Shown here piece by piece: positions 52,495-61,513 of a stretch of 64,000 nt of DNA. Numbering within the stretch: the stretch's first letter is position 1; every line of letters begins with the position of its first letter. The notes under the pieces were generated by a model. The model did not search any database. It saw only the letters and a program-made list of their open reading frames with translations, and had not been told where the DNA came from. The stretch is from Caballeronia insecticola (lineage in GTDB: Bacteria > Pseudomonadota > Gammaproteobacteria > Burkholderiales > Burkholderiaceae). The stretch covers positions 1-64,000 of the forward strand of contig NC_021288.1 in NCBI RefSeq assembly GCF_000402035.1, written 5' to 3'. The translations under genes were made by a program, and so were the position numbers.

Positions 52495-52577
52495 CCACGC
52501 TGCGTCGCTGGCTCTACACGATGATGAAGGCGCGCTCCGAACGTTTCATGCCGATGAAGCGCACCGTCAAGCATTGA
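52485..52577 (+). CDS. possible 30-residue basic small protein
   Basis: The ATG at 52485 overlaps the last codons of the UAAP2 gene in another frame. It is preceded by GGAG at 52472-52475 with nine bases spacing. The product, starting [20 protein letters not shown] and ending MPMKRTVKH, is strongly basic (about ten Arg/Lys/His) with an amphipathic helix-like N-terminal half. There is no known family that I recognise. Position in a guanidine operon before the carboxylase and a good ribosome binding site argue for translation; length alone cannot exclude chance. Confidence 0.5.
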   Translation: MELTTLRRWLYTMMKARSERFMPMKRTVKH

Positions 52578-52669
52578 TTCACTGAACGATAAAGAACCTC
52601 TGCCGTGGACGACCACGGCACGCATGCTCACGTGGCGGGACGGCCCGCCCACGCATTGAACATCCACTC

Positions 52670-55600
52670 ATGTTCGACAAAGTTCTCATCGCGAATCGCG
52701 GCGCGATCGCCTGCCGCATTCTGCGCACGCTGCGCGAGTTGAACGTTACGGGCGTCGCCGTCTATAGCGAAGCGGATCGCGCGAGCCGTCATGTCAGCCT
52801 CGCCGATACGGCATGCAGCTTGGGCGACGGCGCGGCGAATCTCACCTATCTCGACATCGCGAAGATACTCGACGTCGCGCGCATTCAAGGCGTGCAGGCG
52901 ATTCATCCGGGCTACGGCTTCCTCTCGGAGAACGCGGCGTTTGCCGAGGCGTGCGAAGCGGCGGGCATCGCGTTCATCGGACCGACGCCCGCGCAGTTGC
53001 GCGCCTTCGGCCTCAAGCACACGGCGCGCGCAATCGCCGCCGAACAAGGCGTGCCGATGCTCGAAGGCACCGGCCTGCTCGACGATCTCGATGCCGCGCG
53101 CGAAGCGGCGGCGCGCATTGGCTATCCGGTGATGCTGAAGAGCACGGCGGGCGGCGGCGGTATCGGCATGCGCGTGTGCCGCACGGCCGACGAGCTTGCC
53201 GCACAGTTCGATGTCGTCAGGCGGCTCGGGCAAAACAATTTCAGCGATGCGGGCGTGTTTCTCGAGAAGTACATCGAGCGCGCACGGCATCTGGAAGTGC
53301 AGGTGTTCGGCGACGGCCGTGGCGCCGCCATCGCGCTCGGCGTGCGCGATTGTTCGGTGCAGCGGCGCAATCAGAAGGTGCTGGAAGAAACGCCTGCGCC
53401 TAATCTTCCTGACGGCGTCGAAGCCGCGTTATGCGATGCCGCGATCCGGCTCGCGCAAGCGGTCGCGTATCGCTCGGCGGGCACCGTCGAATTCGTCTAC
53501 GACAGCGATGCCGCGCGCTTCTATTTCCTCGAAGTGAACACGCGGCTGCAGGTCGAGCATGGCGTGACCGAACAGGTGTGGGGCGTCGATCTGGTGCGCT
53601 GGATGATCGAGCTTTCGGCGGGCACGCTCGCGCCGCTCGATGTACTGTCGCGCGATCTGAAGCCGCAGGGCCACGCGATTCAGGCGCGTCTCTATGCGGA
53701 AGATCCGGGCCGCGATTTCAAGCCGTGTCCGGGCCTTCTCACCGATGTGTCGTTTCCGCCCTTCGATGGCCGCGCCTTGCGTATCGACACATGGATCGAA
53801 GCCGGTTGCGAAGTGCCGCCCTGGTTCGATCCGATGCTCGCGAAGCTGATCGCATGGCAGCCGACGCGCGATGCAGCCCGCCACGCGCTCGATGCCGCGC
53901 TCGATGCCACGCGCATCTACGGTGTCGAGACGAATCGCGCGTATTTGCGGCAGATTCTCGCGGACGCGCCATTTGCAAGCGGTCACGCGTGGACGCGTTG
54001 CCTCGAAGGCCTGCGCTATCGCGCGGCCACGCTCGAAGTGCTGAGCGGCGGCACGCAGACGACCGTGCAGGACTATCCGGGACGTCCGGGCTATTGGGCC
54101 GTGGGCGTGCCGCCTTCGGGTCCGATGGATGCACGCGCATTGCGCTTGGGCAATCGCCTGCTCGGCAACGATGATGAAGCCGCCGCCCTCGAAATCACGA
54201 TGAGCGGTCCGACGCTGCGCTTCAACACGGACGCCGTGGTCGCCGTGACGGGCGCGATGCTCTCCGTCACGCTCGACGACATCGCGCAGCCGCTGAACAC
54301 GACGTTCTTCGTTCCCGCCGGTGCGACACTCGCGCTCGGCGCAATCCGCGGCGTGGGCGCGCGTGCGTATCTGTGCGTGCGCGGCGGACTCGACGTCGCG
54401 CGTTATCTCGGCAGCCGCAGCACGTTCACGCTCGGTCAGTTCGGCGGACACGGCGGGCGCGCGCTGCGTGCGGGCGACGTGTTGCATCTTCATGCGCTGA
54501 CGGATCGCGATGCGGGCACGTCCTTGCCCGAGACACTCGAACATCGTCTCGACGATATGCGCACGCTTCGTGTGATCTACGGTCCGCACGGCGCGCCGGA
54601 ATACTTCAGCGAAGGCTATGTCGAGCGCTTCTTCGCCACCGACTGGGAAGTCCACTTCAATTCGAGCCGCACCGGTGTGCGGCTGATCGGACCGAAGCCC
54701 GAATGGACGCGCGCCGATGGCGGCGAGGCGGGTTTGCATCCATCGAATATTCACGACAATCCGTATGCCGTCGGCGCGATCGATTTCACCGGCGACATGC
54801 CTGTGATTCTCGGCCCCGATGGTCCGAGCCTGGGCGGCTTCGTCTGTCCGGTCACGGTGATCGAGGCGGACCTCTGGAAGATCGGCCAGTTGAAGGCGGG
54901 CGACACGCTGCGCTTCGTGCCCGTGGATATCGCGTCGGCACGCACGGCGGCTTTGGCGAATGTCGATGAAGTGCGCACGTTGAACGCGCACCCACACGAT
55001 GCGCAGCGAACGTCACTGCATTCGCCGATCGTGCTGAACACGGGTGATGGCGACGAACGTCTCGTCGCGCGCTTATCCGGCGACACGCATCTGCTGCTCG
55101 AAATCGGGCCGCCCGAACTCGATCTCGTGCTGCGCTTTCGCGGCCACGCGCTGATGCAGTCGCTCGAAGCATTGCGCTTGCCCGGCGTGATCGATCTCAC
55201 GCCCGGCATTCGTTCGTTGCAGATTCACTATCAGCCGGAACAATTGCCGCTCGATACGCTGCTCGAACACGTCGCCGCGACATGGCAGCGCGTGCTGCTG
55301 CAAAAAGACTTGCGCGTGCCGTCGCGCGTCGTGCATCTGCCGCTGTCGTGGGACGATCCCGCGTGTCAGCTCGCCATCGACAAATACATGACGACGGTGC
55401 GTCGTGATGCGCCATGGTGTCCGAGCAACCTCGAGTTCATCCGCCGCATCAACGGTCTCGATTCGATCGATGACGTGAAGCGCGTCGTGTTCGACGCAAG
55501 CTATCTCGTGATGGGACTCGGCGATGTCTATCTCGGTGCGCCGGTCGCGACGCCGCTCGATCCGCGTCACCGGCTCGTGACGACGAAGTACAACCCGGCG

Positions 55601-56272
55601 CGCACGTGGACTGCGGAGAACTCCGTCGGCATCGGCGGCGCGTATCTTTGCGTGTATGGCATGGAAGGGCCGGGCGGATATCAGTTCGTCGGACGCACGC
55701 TGCAAATGTGGAACCGCTATCGTGAAGTCGCGGATTTTGCGGGACGTCCCTATTTGCTGCGCTTTTTCGATCAAATACGCTTCTATGAAGTGCCCGCCGA
55801 CGAACTGCTGCGCATACGCGAAGCGTTTCCGCTCGGGCGCTATCCGTTGAAGATCGAGGAGACGGAGCTGTCTCTCGCGGACTATCAGGCGTTTCTCGAA
55901 CGCGAAGGCGACGAGATCGCGCAGTTCCGCGCGCATCAGCAAACGGCGTTCGAGGCCGAGCGGCAACGCTGGCACGAAGCGGGCAGCGACGAAACCACAC
56001 TCGATGCGCCCGTCGCCGCCGATGCGGATGTCGCTCCGCTCGCCGAAGGACAGATCGCGGTGGACAGCGAAATCGCGGGCAATCTGTGGCAGGTTCGCGT
56101 GGAACGCGGCGCGATGGTGGAGGCGGGCGACGTGCTCGTCGTCATCGAATCGATGAAGATGGAGATATCCGTCATCGCGCCGTGTGCGGGGACGGTCGGC
56201 GAGATTCACGTCGCGCCGGGCGCGACGGTGCGCGCGGGGCAGCGCGTCGTCGTGATCGAACAGCACGCGTGA
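52670..56272 (+). CDS. uca: biotin-dependent urea/guanidine carboxylase
   Basis: A 1200-residue multidomain enzyme. The biotin carboxylase domain (about 1-450) starts FDKVLIANRGAIACRILRTL and has LKSTAGGGGIGMRVC. The carboxyltransferase part consists of the AHS2/AHS1 (KipI/KipA-like) domains from about 460 to 1050 (TTVQDYPGRPGYWAVGVP, LCVRGGLDVARYLGSRSTFTLGQFGG in outline, SRVVHLPLSWDDPA). The C-terminal biotinyl domain has Lys1163 in IESMKMEIS. It carboxylates urea, or guanidine, using ATP and bicarbonate. The riboswitch and the two deiminase subunits upstream point to guanidine carboxylase; the residues that decide specificity were not checked. Confidence 0.93.
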   Translation: MFDKVLIANRGAIACRILRTLRELNVTGVAVYSEADRASRHVSLADTACSLGDGAANLTYLDIAKILDVARIQGVQAIHPGYGFLSENAAFAEACEAAGIAFIGPTPAQLRAFGLKHTARAIAAEQGVPMLEGTGLLDDLDAAREAAARIGYPVMLKSTAGGGGIGMRVCRTADELAAQFDVVRRLGQNNFSDAGVFLEKYIERARHLEVQVFGDGRGAAIALGVRDCSVQRRNQKVLEETPAPNLPDGVEAALCDAAIRLAQAVAYRSAGTVEFVYDSDAARFYFLEVNTRLQVEHGVTEQVWGVDLVRWMIELSAGTLAPLDVLSRDLKPQGHAIQARLYAEDPGRDFKPCPGLLTDVSFPPFDGRALRIDTWIEAGCEVPPWFDPMLAKLIAWQPTRDAARHALDAALDATRIYGVETNRAYLRQILADAPFASGHAWTRCLEGLRYRAATLEVLSGGTQTTVQDYPGRPGYWAVGVPPSGPMDARALRLGNRLLGNDDEAAALEITMSGPTLRFNTDAVVAVTGAMLSVTLDDIAQPLNTTFFVPAGATLALGAIRGVGARAYLCVRGGLDVARYLGSRSTFTLGQFGGHGGRALRAGDVLHLHALTDRDAGTSLPETLEHRLDDMRTLRVIYGPHGAPEYFSEGYVERFFATDWEVHFNSSRTGVRLIGPKPEWTRADGGEAGLHPSNIHDNPYAVGAIDFTGDMPVILGPDGPSLGGFVCPVTVIEADLWKIGQLKAGDTLRFVPVDIASARTAALANVDEVRTLNAHPHDAQRTSLHSPIVLNTGDGDERLVARLSGDTHLLLEIGPPELDLVLRFRGHALMQSLEALRLPGVIDLTPGIRSLQIHYQPEQLPLDTLLEHVAATWQRVLLQKDLRVPSRVVHLPLSWDDPACQLAIDKYMTTVRRDAPWCPSNLEFIRRINGLDSIDDVKRVVFDASYLVMGLGDVYLGAPVATPLDPRHRLVTTKYNPARTWTAENSVGIGGAYLCVYGMEGPGGYQFVGRTLQMWNRYREVADFAGRPYLLRFFDQIRFYEVPADELLRIREAFPLGRYPLKIEETELSLADYQAFLEREGDEIAQFRAHQQTAFEAERQRWHEAGSDETTLDAPVAADADVAPLAEGQIAVDSEIAGNLWQVRVERGAMVEAGDVLVVIESMKMEISVIAPCAGTVGEIHVAPGATVRAGQRVVVIEQHA

Positions 56273-56313
56273 GTGCGCATGTCATATCAACGCAATTCAA
56301 GGGAACATTGAAC

Positions 56314-58110
56314 ATGGCGTCAACCGATCTGCGTCTTCCGGCATTGCGCGCGGCCTATCGCGAAGGCCGCGCCACGCCGCGCGCGCTCATCGCCGTATTG
56401 CGCAAGCGTGCCGCGCGGCTGAATCCCGACTACAAGCTCTTCATCCATCTTCTGTCCGATGAAGAAATCGAGCCTTATTTCGCGGCGCTCGACGCACGCG
56501 ACATCGATTCGCTGCCGCTCTACGGCGTGCCGTTCGCGATCAAGGACAACATCGATCTCGCCGGCATTCCGACGACGGCCGCGTGTCCCGCCTTCGCCTA
56601 CACGCCGGTCGAATCGGCGACGTTGGTGGCGCAGCTCGTCGCGCTCGGCGCGGTGCCTATCGGCAAGACGAATCTCGATCAGTTCGCGACCGGCCTCAAC
56701 GGCACGCGCTCGCCGTATGGCAAGTGCCGCAACAGCGTGCTCGACGCGTATCCGTCGGGCGGATCGAGCGCGGGATCGTCGCTGGCGGTGGCGCTCGGCG
56801 TCGCGAGCTTCGCGCTCGGCACCGATACGGCCGGATCGGGCCGCGTGCCTGCCGCGCTGAACAATCTCGTCGGCATGAAGGGGACGAAGGGCTTGTTGTC
56901 GACGGCGGGCGTCGTGCCCGCATGCCGCACGCTCGATTGCGTGACCTACTTCACGGCGACCGCGAGCGAGGCGAGCGAACTGCTCGCGCTCACCGCGCGC
57001 CACGATCCCGCCGACGCCTACAGCCGCGCGAATCCACAATGGAACGATGCGACGGCGTTCGGCACCGTGAAGCGTTTTCGTTTCGGCGTGCCGCGTCAGC
57101 TCGAATTCGCGGGCTGCGAGGAAAGCCCCGCACTTTTCACGCAGGCGTGTGCGGCGCTTGAAGCAATCGGCGGACAGTCCGTGCAAATCGACTTCACGCC
57201 TTTCACCGATGCAGCGCGTCTGCTCTATGAAGGTCCGTGGGTGGCCGAGCGTTACAGCGTGGCCGGTGCGTTGATGGAGTCGCAACCGGATGCCGTGCTG
57301 CCCGTCATTCGCGATGTGCTCGCGAAAGCCCCCGGCGCGACCGCCGTCGATGCGTTTCATGCGCAATACAAGCTGCAGGCGCTGAAACACCGTTGCGATG
57401 CCGCGCTCGCCAATCTCGACTGCGTGCTGACGCCATCGATTCCACGGCCGGTCACGCTGGCGGAACTCGAACGCGATCCGATCGGCCCGAACTCGCTGCT
57501 CGGGCATTACACCAACTTCATGAACCTGCTCGACTATGCGGCCGTCGCGGCGCCCGCGGGTTTCATGCGCAACGGCTTGCCGTGGGGCGTGACGCTGTTC
57601 GGCCGCGCGTTCACGGATCAATATCTGCTGAGCGTGGCCGATGCGCTGCATCGCAAGCTTGCCGTGCCGCTGATCGGCGGCGCGCAGCAGGACACCGATG
57701 CGCCCGCGCGTGCTGCACGTCATGACCGGATGAAGCTCGTCGTGTGCGGCGCGCATCTCGACGGGCTTGCGCTGAACGCGCAGTTGAAGGCACGCGGCGC
57801 GCGGATCGTCGCAGCGACGAAGAGCGCGCCGCGTTATCGCTTGTATGCGCTGGCGGGCGGCGCGGTGCAGCGGCCCGGCATGATGCGCGACGAAGCCAAC
57901 GGCGCGGCCATCGCCGTCGAAGTATGGGAGATGCCGAGTGCCGAATTCGGCTCGTTTCTCGCGGGCATTCCCGCGCCGCTCGCGCTCGGCCAGGTGGAAC
58001 TCGCGGATGGAAGCTGGCAGACCGGCTTCGTTTGCGAGGCCTACGGGCTTGACGGCGCCGTCGATATCACGGAGTACGGCGGCTGGCGCGAATGGCTGCG
58101 GCGCGCTTGA
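56314..58110 (+). CDS. atzF: allophanate hydrolase
   Basis: The 598-residue enzyme has an amidase-signature domain (about 1-440) with the catalytic triad visible as Lys77 (AIKDNID), Ser151 or Ser152 (PSGGSSAGSS) and nucleophile Ser175 (TDTAGSGRVP). A C-terminal AtzF-type domain (about 470-598: KLVVCGAHLDGLALNAQL, FVCEAYGLDGAVDITEYGGW) follows. It hydrolyses allophanate to ammonia and carbon dioxide, the last step of the guanidine/urea carboxylase route. The ATG at 56314 follows GGGAAC. It closes the operon; a tandem duplication of an 11-base unit spans its stop codon. Confidence 0.93.
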   Translation: MASTDLRLPALRAAYREGRATPRALIAVLRKRAARLNPDYKLFIHLLSDEEIEPYFAALDARDIDSLPLYGVPFAIKDNIDLAGIPTTAACPAFAYTPVESATLVAQLVALGAVPIGKTNLDQFATGLNGTRSPYGKCRNSVLDAYPSGGSSAGSSLAVALGVASFALGTDTAGSGRVPAALNNLVGMKGTKGLLSTAGVVPACRTLDCVTYFTATASEASELLALTARHDPADAYSRANPQWNDATAFGTVKRFRFGVPRQLEFAGCEESPALFTQACAALEAIGGQSVQIDFTPFTDAARLLYEGPWVAERYSVAGALMESQPDAVLPVIRDVLAKAPGATAVDAFHAQYKLQALKHRCDAALANLDCVLTPSIPRPVTLAELERDPIGPNSLLGHYTNFMNLLDYAAVAAPAGFMRNGLPWGVTLFGRAFTDQYLLSVADALHRKLAVPLIGGAQQDTDAPARAARHDRMKLVVCGAHLDGLALNAQLKARGARIVAATKSAPRYRLYALAGGAVQRPGMMRDEANGAAIAVEVWEMPSAEFGSFLAGIPAPLALGQVELADGSWQTGFVCEAYGLDGAVDITEYGGWREWLRRA

Positions 58111-58135
58111 GCGACGCTTGAGCGACGCTTGAGCG
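58104..58135. repeat. 11-base tandem repeat at the allophanate hydrolase stop codon
   Basis: The unit CGCTTGAGCGA occurs nearly three times in tandem (58104-58114, 58115-58125, 58126-58135), each containing a TGA. It lies between two convergent genes. Confidence 0.8.
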
Positions 58136-58139
58136 CAGG

Positions 58140-59393
58140 CTAGCGCGCGATGGCCGACTGCATCGCCGCCTGCCGCCGCACGATCCAGTTGAACAGCGGC
58201 GTCGCCATGAGCGTGCTGAGCACGGCCATCAATACGAGGATGGAGAACAGGCGCGGCAGAATCACGCCCGCCGCGAGCCCGATGTTGATGATGATCAGTT
58301 CCATCAGCCCGCGCGCGTTCATCAACGCGCCGATGGCCATCGCGTCGCCGGAAGGCTCGCCGTTCAGCCGCGCCGCCGCCCAGCACGCGATGCCCTTGCC
58401 GCCGAACGAAGCGAACAGGATCGCGGCGGCCGCGACGGCAATGCCCGGATCCATCAGCATGTCGAGCCGCGTGTTGAGACCGGAGTAGGTGAAGAACATC
58501 GGCAACAGGAACACGACGACGAACGGCTGCAGCATCTCGCGCAGCTTTTCGGTCAGCGGTCCGCGCGGCAGTGCGATGCCGAGCAGGAAGCCACCGAACA
58601 CCGCATGAATGCCGATGGCGTCCATCGCGAAGGCGCACAGCGAGAACAGCACGAGCACGGCGGCGAGCACGCTATGGGGCAGCGGCTTGTCCGGATTCAG
58701 CCCGGCAGCGAGCCTGCGCAACAATTTGTTGCCCGCGAAGATCATGAACAGCGCGAAGGCCGCGCCGCCGCCGATTGCCGCGTAGGCGCCCATCCACGAG
58801 CCGCCGAAGCTCGCGAGCACGATGGCCAGGATGCACCATGCGGCGGCGTCGTCGAATGCGCCTGCCGTGAGTGCGAGCGTGCCGAGTGCGGTGCCGGTCA
58901 GCCCGCGTTCGTGGATGATGCGCGCGAGCATCGGGAACGCGGTGATGGCGATCGCGGCGCCGAGGAACAGCGAGGCCTCGTAGAGCCGCACCTTGTCGGC
59001 GAAGAGGCCGGGGATCGTGTGCAGCCACGGCATCATCGCGAAAGCGAGCGCGAACGGCGCGACGATGCCCGCGAGCGAGACGCTCATCGCGCTTTTCGCG
59101 TGCGTGCGGAAATGCTCGGTGCGAAACTCGGTGCCGACCAGAAACATATAGAGCCCGACCCCGAGTTGCGCGGCGACATAGAGCATGCCCACGGTCGCCT
59201 TGGGAAAGAGCGCCTGCTGCCATTGCGGCAACAGCAGCCCGAAAAGCGACGGTCCGAGCAGCACGCCGGCGATCATTTCGCCCACGACCTGCGGCTGGCC
59301 GAGACGCTGCCCGAGCCGGCCCACGAACTGGCTCGCCAGCACGATGACGGCGGCTTGAAGGAAGAAGAAAACGGAGAGCTGGGTGGTCGGCAT
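58140..59393 (-). CDS. cation:proton antiporter (Kef/NhaS type, CPA2)
   Basis: A 417-residue inner-membrane antiporter with about twelve hydrophobic segments. Family features are QPQVVGEMIAGVLLGPSLFG (inverted helix region), LGVGLYMFLVGTEF and LTAGAFDDAAAWCILAIVLA, which carries the transport Asp pair. No C-terminal TrkA_N domain is present. It probably exchanges Na+ or K+ for protons. The ATG at 59393 starts the first helix; the frame extends upstream to 59480 without support. It is convergent with the allophanate hydrolase gene. Confidence 0.9.
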   Translation of the reverse strand: MPTTQLSVFFFLQAAVIVLASQFVGRLGQRLGQPQVVGEMIAGVLLGPSLFGLLLPQWQQALFPKATVGMLYVAAQLGVGLYMFLVGTEFRTEHFRTHAKSAMSVSLAGIVAPFALAFAMMPWLHTIPGLFADKVRLYEASLFLGAAIAITAFPMLARIIHERGLTGTALGTLALTAGAFDDAAAWCILAIVLASFGGSWMGAYAAIGGGAAFALFMIFAGNKLLRRLAAGLNPDKPLPHSVLAAVLVLFSLCAFAMDAIGIHAVFGGFLLGIALPRGPLTEKLREMLQPFVVVFLLPMFFTYSGLNTRLDMLMDPGIAVAAAAILFASFGGKGIACWAAARLNGEPSGDAMAIGALMNARGLMELIIINIGLAAGVILPRLFSILVLMAVLSTLMATPLFNWIVRRQAAMQSAIAR

Positions 59394-59496
59394 CGATGCG
59401 TGGTGGCCTGGAACGGCGCAATGGAAAACGAGAACGACCGCAGTCTGATGTCGACGAGAAGCTCTGTCAACCGCCCGCATCCACGCATAAAAGCAC

Positions 59497-59531
59497 GAAG
59501 GCCGGGTTCATCGACTGAACCCGGCCTTCGT
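59497..59531 (-). terminator. intrinsic terminator of the lipoprotein glycosidase gene
   Basis: A 15-base-pair perfect stem (CGAAGGCCGGGTTCA, loop TCGAC) lies six bases beyond the stop of the minus-strand glycosidase gene and is followed on that strand by TGCTTTTAT. It separates it from the antiporter gene. Confidence 0.78.
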
Positions 59532-59536
59532 CATGA

Positions 59537-60925
59537 TCAGCGTGGATTACTCGCCGCGAAGCTCTTGTACGCGGTGAACGAGGCCTTCTGCGTGCTGCCG
59601 TCGTTCTTCAGCAGACCGTACGCGCCTTCGCCGCCCGGCGGATCGTCGTACAGTTCGTACGCCTGAATCGCCTGCACGTTGTACTTCGACGCCACCGCGA
59701 CGAATTCCGCCATCATCTTGTCGCCGACGAGGTATGACGCGATCTGCTGGTCGCTGCCGTAGGTCGGACGCACGCCGTACTCGGTGATCCAGATCGGCTT
59801 GCCGAATTGCTGCAGCACGCCGAGCACGTCGTGACAGCCGGTGCCGCCGCATGCGTTGGCGATATCGCCCTGATCCGAGTACCAGTGCCACGCGGTGATG
59901 TCCCAGTTCACGACCGGATGCCCCGTCGAACCGTCGGGCTGTGTGCCGTTCGCGAGCATCTGATCGAAGCCGTAGTGCAGCCACGCACCGCCGCCCATGA
60001 CGATCTTGCCGTTCGTATCAACCGACTTGATGCCGTCGATCATGCCGCGAATCACGCCGCGCGCCTTCTGGAACTTCGTGTTGTCGAAGTGCTGCGGATA
60101 CACGCCGTCGACATTGCCGGTCAGCGCCTCGGCGCCCAGTTCGTTGCTGACCTCGTAGTACGGATACTTGTACGCGGTCGCCGTCTGCTGGCCGAGTGCA
60201 TAGCCCGCGTTGTAGGCGTCGTTCTCGCTGTTGAAGTCGATGCCCGACAAGAGCACCGGGAACACGGTGACGCCGCCTGCCGCCATCGTCTTCGCGACGC
60301 CTGCGAGCTTCGTCGCGCTGGCCTGGCTGTAGACCTCGTTGCGATACAGCTTCGCGCCGAGCGTCTGCAATTGCGAGAGTTGCAGGGCGGGGCTGGAGAT
60401 GTCGTAGGCGCCGCCTTCGTTGTTATGGCCGTTCACGCCGTAGAAAATGGACTTCGCGGTCGATGAACCGGTTGCCGGCGACGTGTTCGATACGGGCGTC
60501 GTGGATGCGTTCGACGCAGGCGCGGTGGCTGCGGGCTGTCCGGCTTGCGTGCTCGGAGCGTTTTGCTGGCTTTCGGTGCTTGGCGCGCTGGGTGCACTCT
60601 GCGCACTCTGCGCGTTCTGCGCCGCGACGTTCGACGAGACCGTGCTCGCGCTGCCCGAACCGTTGCTTACTGTGGAACCGGCATTGCCGGACGACGTGCT
60701 GGCCGACGAAGTCGATGCCGGGTTCGTCGTGCCGGTCGACGATGCGGGCGCGGCGTTGCTGGCCGCGTTGGCGCTCGCGGCGCCCGGCGAGGCATCGCTG
60801 CCGCCACCGCCGCCGCCACAGGCCGCGAGCAACACGCTTGCCGCAACTGCGCTGGCGACAGTGAAAGATTTCGACACGGAGAATAAACGGGCCGTATGAA
60901 AGGGCAGGCAATCCAGATTCTTCAT
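59537..60925 (-). CDS. lipoprotein glycoside hydrolase (clan GH-A-like) with low-complexity linker
   Basis: A 462-residue lipoprotein. The lipobox is LLAACGG (Cys36) and a glycine run follows. A linker of about 115 residues is made almost only of Ser, Ala, Thr, Asn and Pro. The catalytic domain starts at about 160 (KSIFYGVNGHNNEGGAYDIS). Probable catalytic glutamates are in YYEVSNELG (acid/base, after strand 4) and WITEYGVRP (nucleophile, strand 7), as in clan GH-A enzymes. It would sit on the outer membrane or in the periplasm and cleave a polysaccharide, perhaps an exopolysaccharide. The exact GH family is uncertain. No clear ribosome binding site is seen at 60925. Confidence 0.82.
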   Translation of the reverse strand: MKNLDCLPFHTARLFSVSKSFTVASAVAASVLLAACGGGGGGSDASPGAASANAASNAAPASSTGTTNPASTSSASTSSGNAGSTVSNGSGSASTVSSNVAAQNAQSAQSAPSAPSTESQQNAPSTQAGQPAATAPASNASTTPVSNTSPATGSSTAKSIFYGVNGHNNEGGAYDISSPALQLSQLQTLGAKLYRNEVYSQASATKLAGVAKTMAAGGVTVFPVLLSGIDFNSENDAYNAGYALGQQTATAYKYPYYEVSNELGAEALTGNVDGVYPQHFDNTKFQKARGVIRGMIDGIKSVDTNGKIVMGGGAWLHYGFDQMLANGTQPDGSTGHPVVNWDITAWHWYSDQGDIANACGGTGCHDVLGVLQQFGKPIWITEYGVRPTYGSDQQIASYLVGDKMMAEFVAVASKYNVQAIQAYELYDDPPGGEGAYGLLKNDGSTQKASFTAYKSFAASNPR

Positions 60926-61513
60926 ATTAAATACGGAGTACTAATGGATGATTGCGATCCACGGACTTCAATCCAGAACCGATATAAAAGACGCGCTTGA
61001 TTAGTGATGCGAATCAAACGCCCGTAATATCAAGGCGCGATCCGATATGAAATTCGGACGCTAAGCGGCTTAAAGCCAAACGGCGACGATCGGCCGGTTG
61101 CATCGATGGCCGAGCGGATTGGGCGGACATGACTAACAGCGGGCAAACGTTTGCCCGTGCATATCCGCTGAAGAGAGAAAACAGCGAGAGGATCGCAGCA
61201 TTTAGCGCTGCGACGCCAAAATTACCGGTTTCTCGTCATGGCAATGGCAATACTTGCTCAATGGCGCCACGACGGACGCAAGATTACTTTCTCATGAAGA
61301 GAAAGTAAACGTTTGATCGGAATAAAAGTCGTAACCGTTGAAACAAATGGAGGGTATTTTTACCAGTGAGTCGTTTTTACTTTCGTATGAATTAAACGTT
61401 AATCCGTGCGCACTGGATATGGGAGGATGCCTGAGATTGTTGCGCGTTTCTGGCACGATTCGCGTCACGCTGCTAGATTAGCTTTGCCGCAGAATCGTTG
61501 ATCGAGAGACTCG
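60926..61513. other. divergent regulatory region without genes
   Basis: The 588 bases between the glycosidase gene and the peroxidase gene contain no supported reading frame and are clearly richer in A and T than the genes around. A perfect 18-base palindrome lies at 61140-61157, and further AAACGTT-type half sites occur near 61307-61315 and 61394. Confidence 0.6.
61140..61157. promoter_or_regulatory. LacI/PurR-type operator palindrome
   Basis: CGGGCAAACGTTTGCCCG is a perfect palindrome with the CAAACGTTTG core and central CpG typical of LacI/GalR-family operators. It is 215 bases upstream of the glycosidase start and 356 bases upstream of the peroxidase start. No LacI-family gene is in the window. 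Confidence 0.55.

Noticed and set aside
53429..54997. 522-codon minus-strand frame inside the carboxylase gene
   Set aside because: Shadow of the 1200-residue carboxylase, with no motif and no upstream signals.
56320..58638. 772-codon minus-strand frame across allophanate hydrolase and the antiporter end
   Set aside because: It crosses two real, differently oriented genes and has Arg-rich low-information sequence.
61436..61513. Second sigma-54 promoter (TGGCACGATTCGCG) before the peroxidase
   Set aside because: The -24 half matches but the GC of the -12 element is not at the required ten-base spacing.
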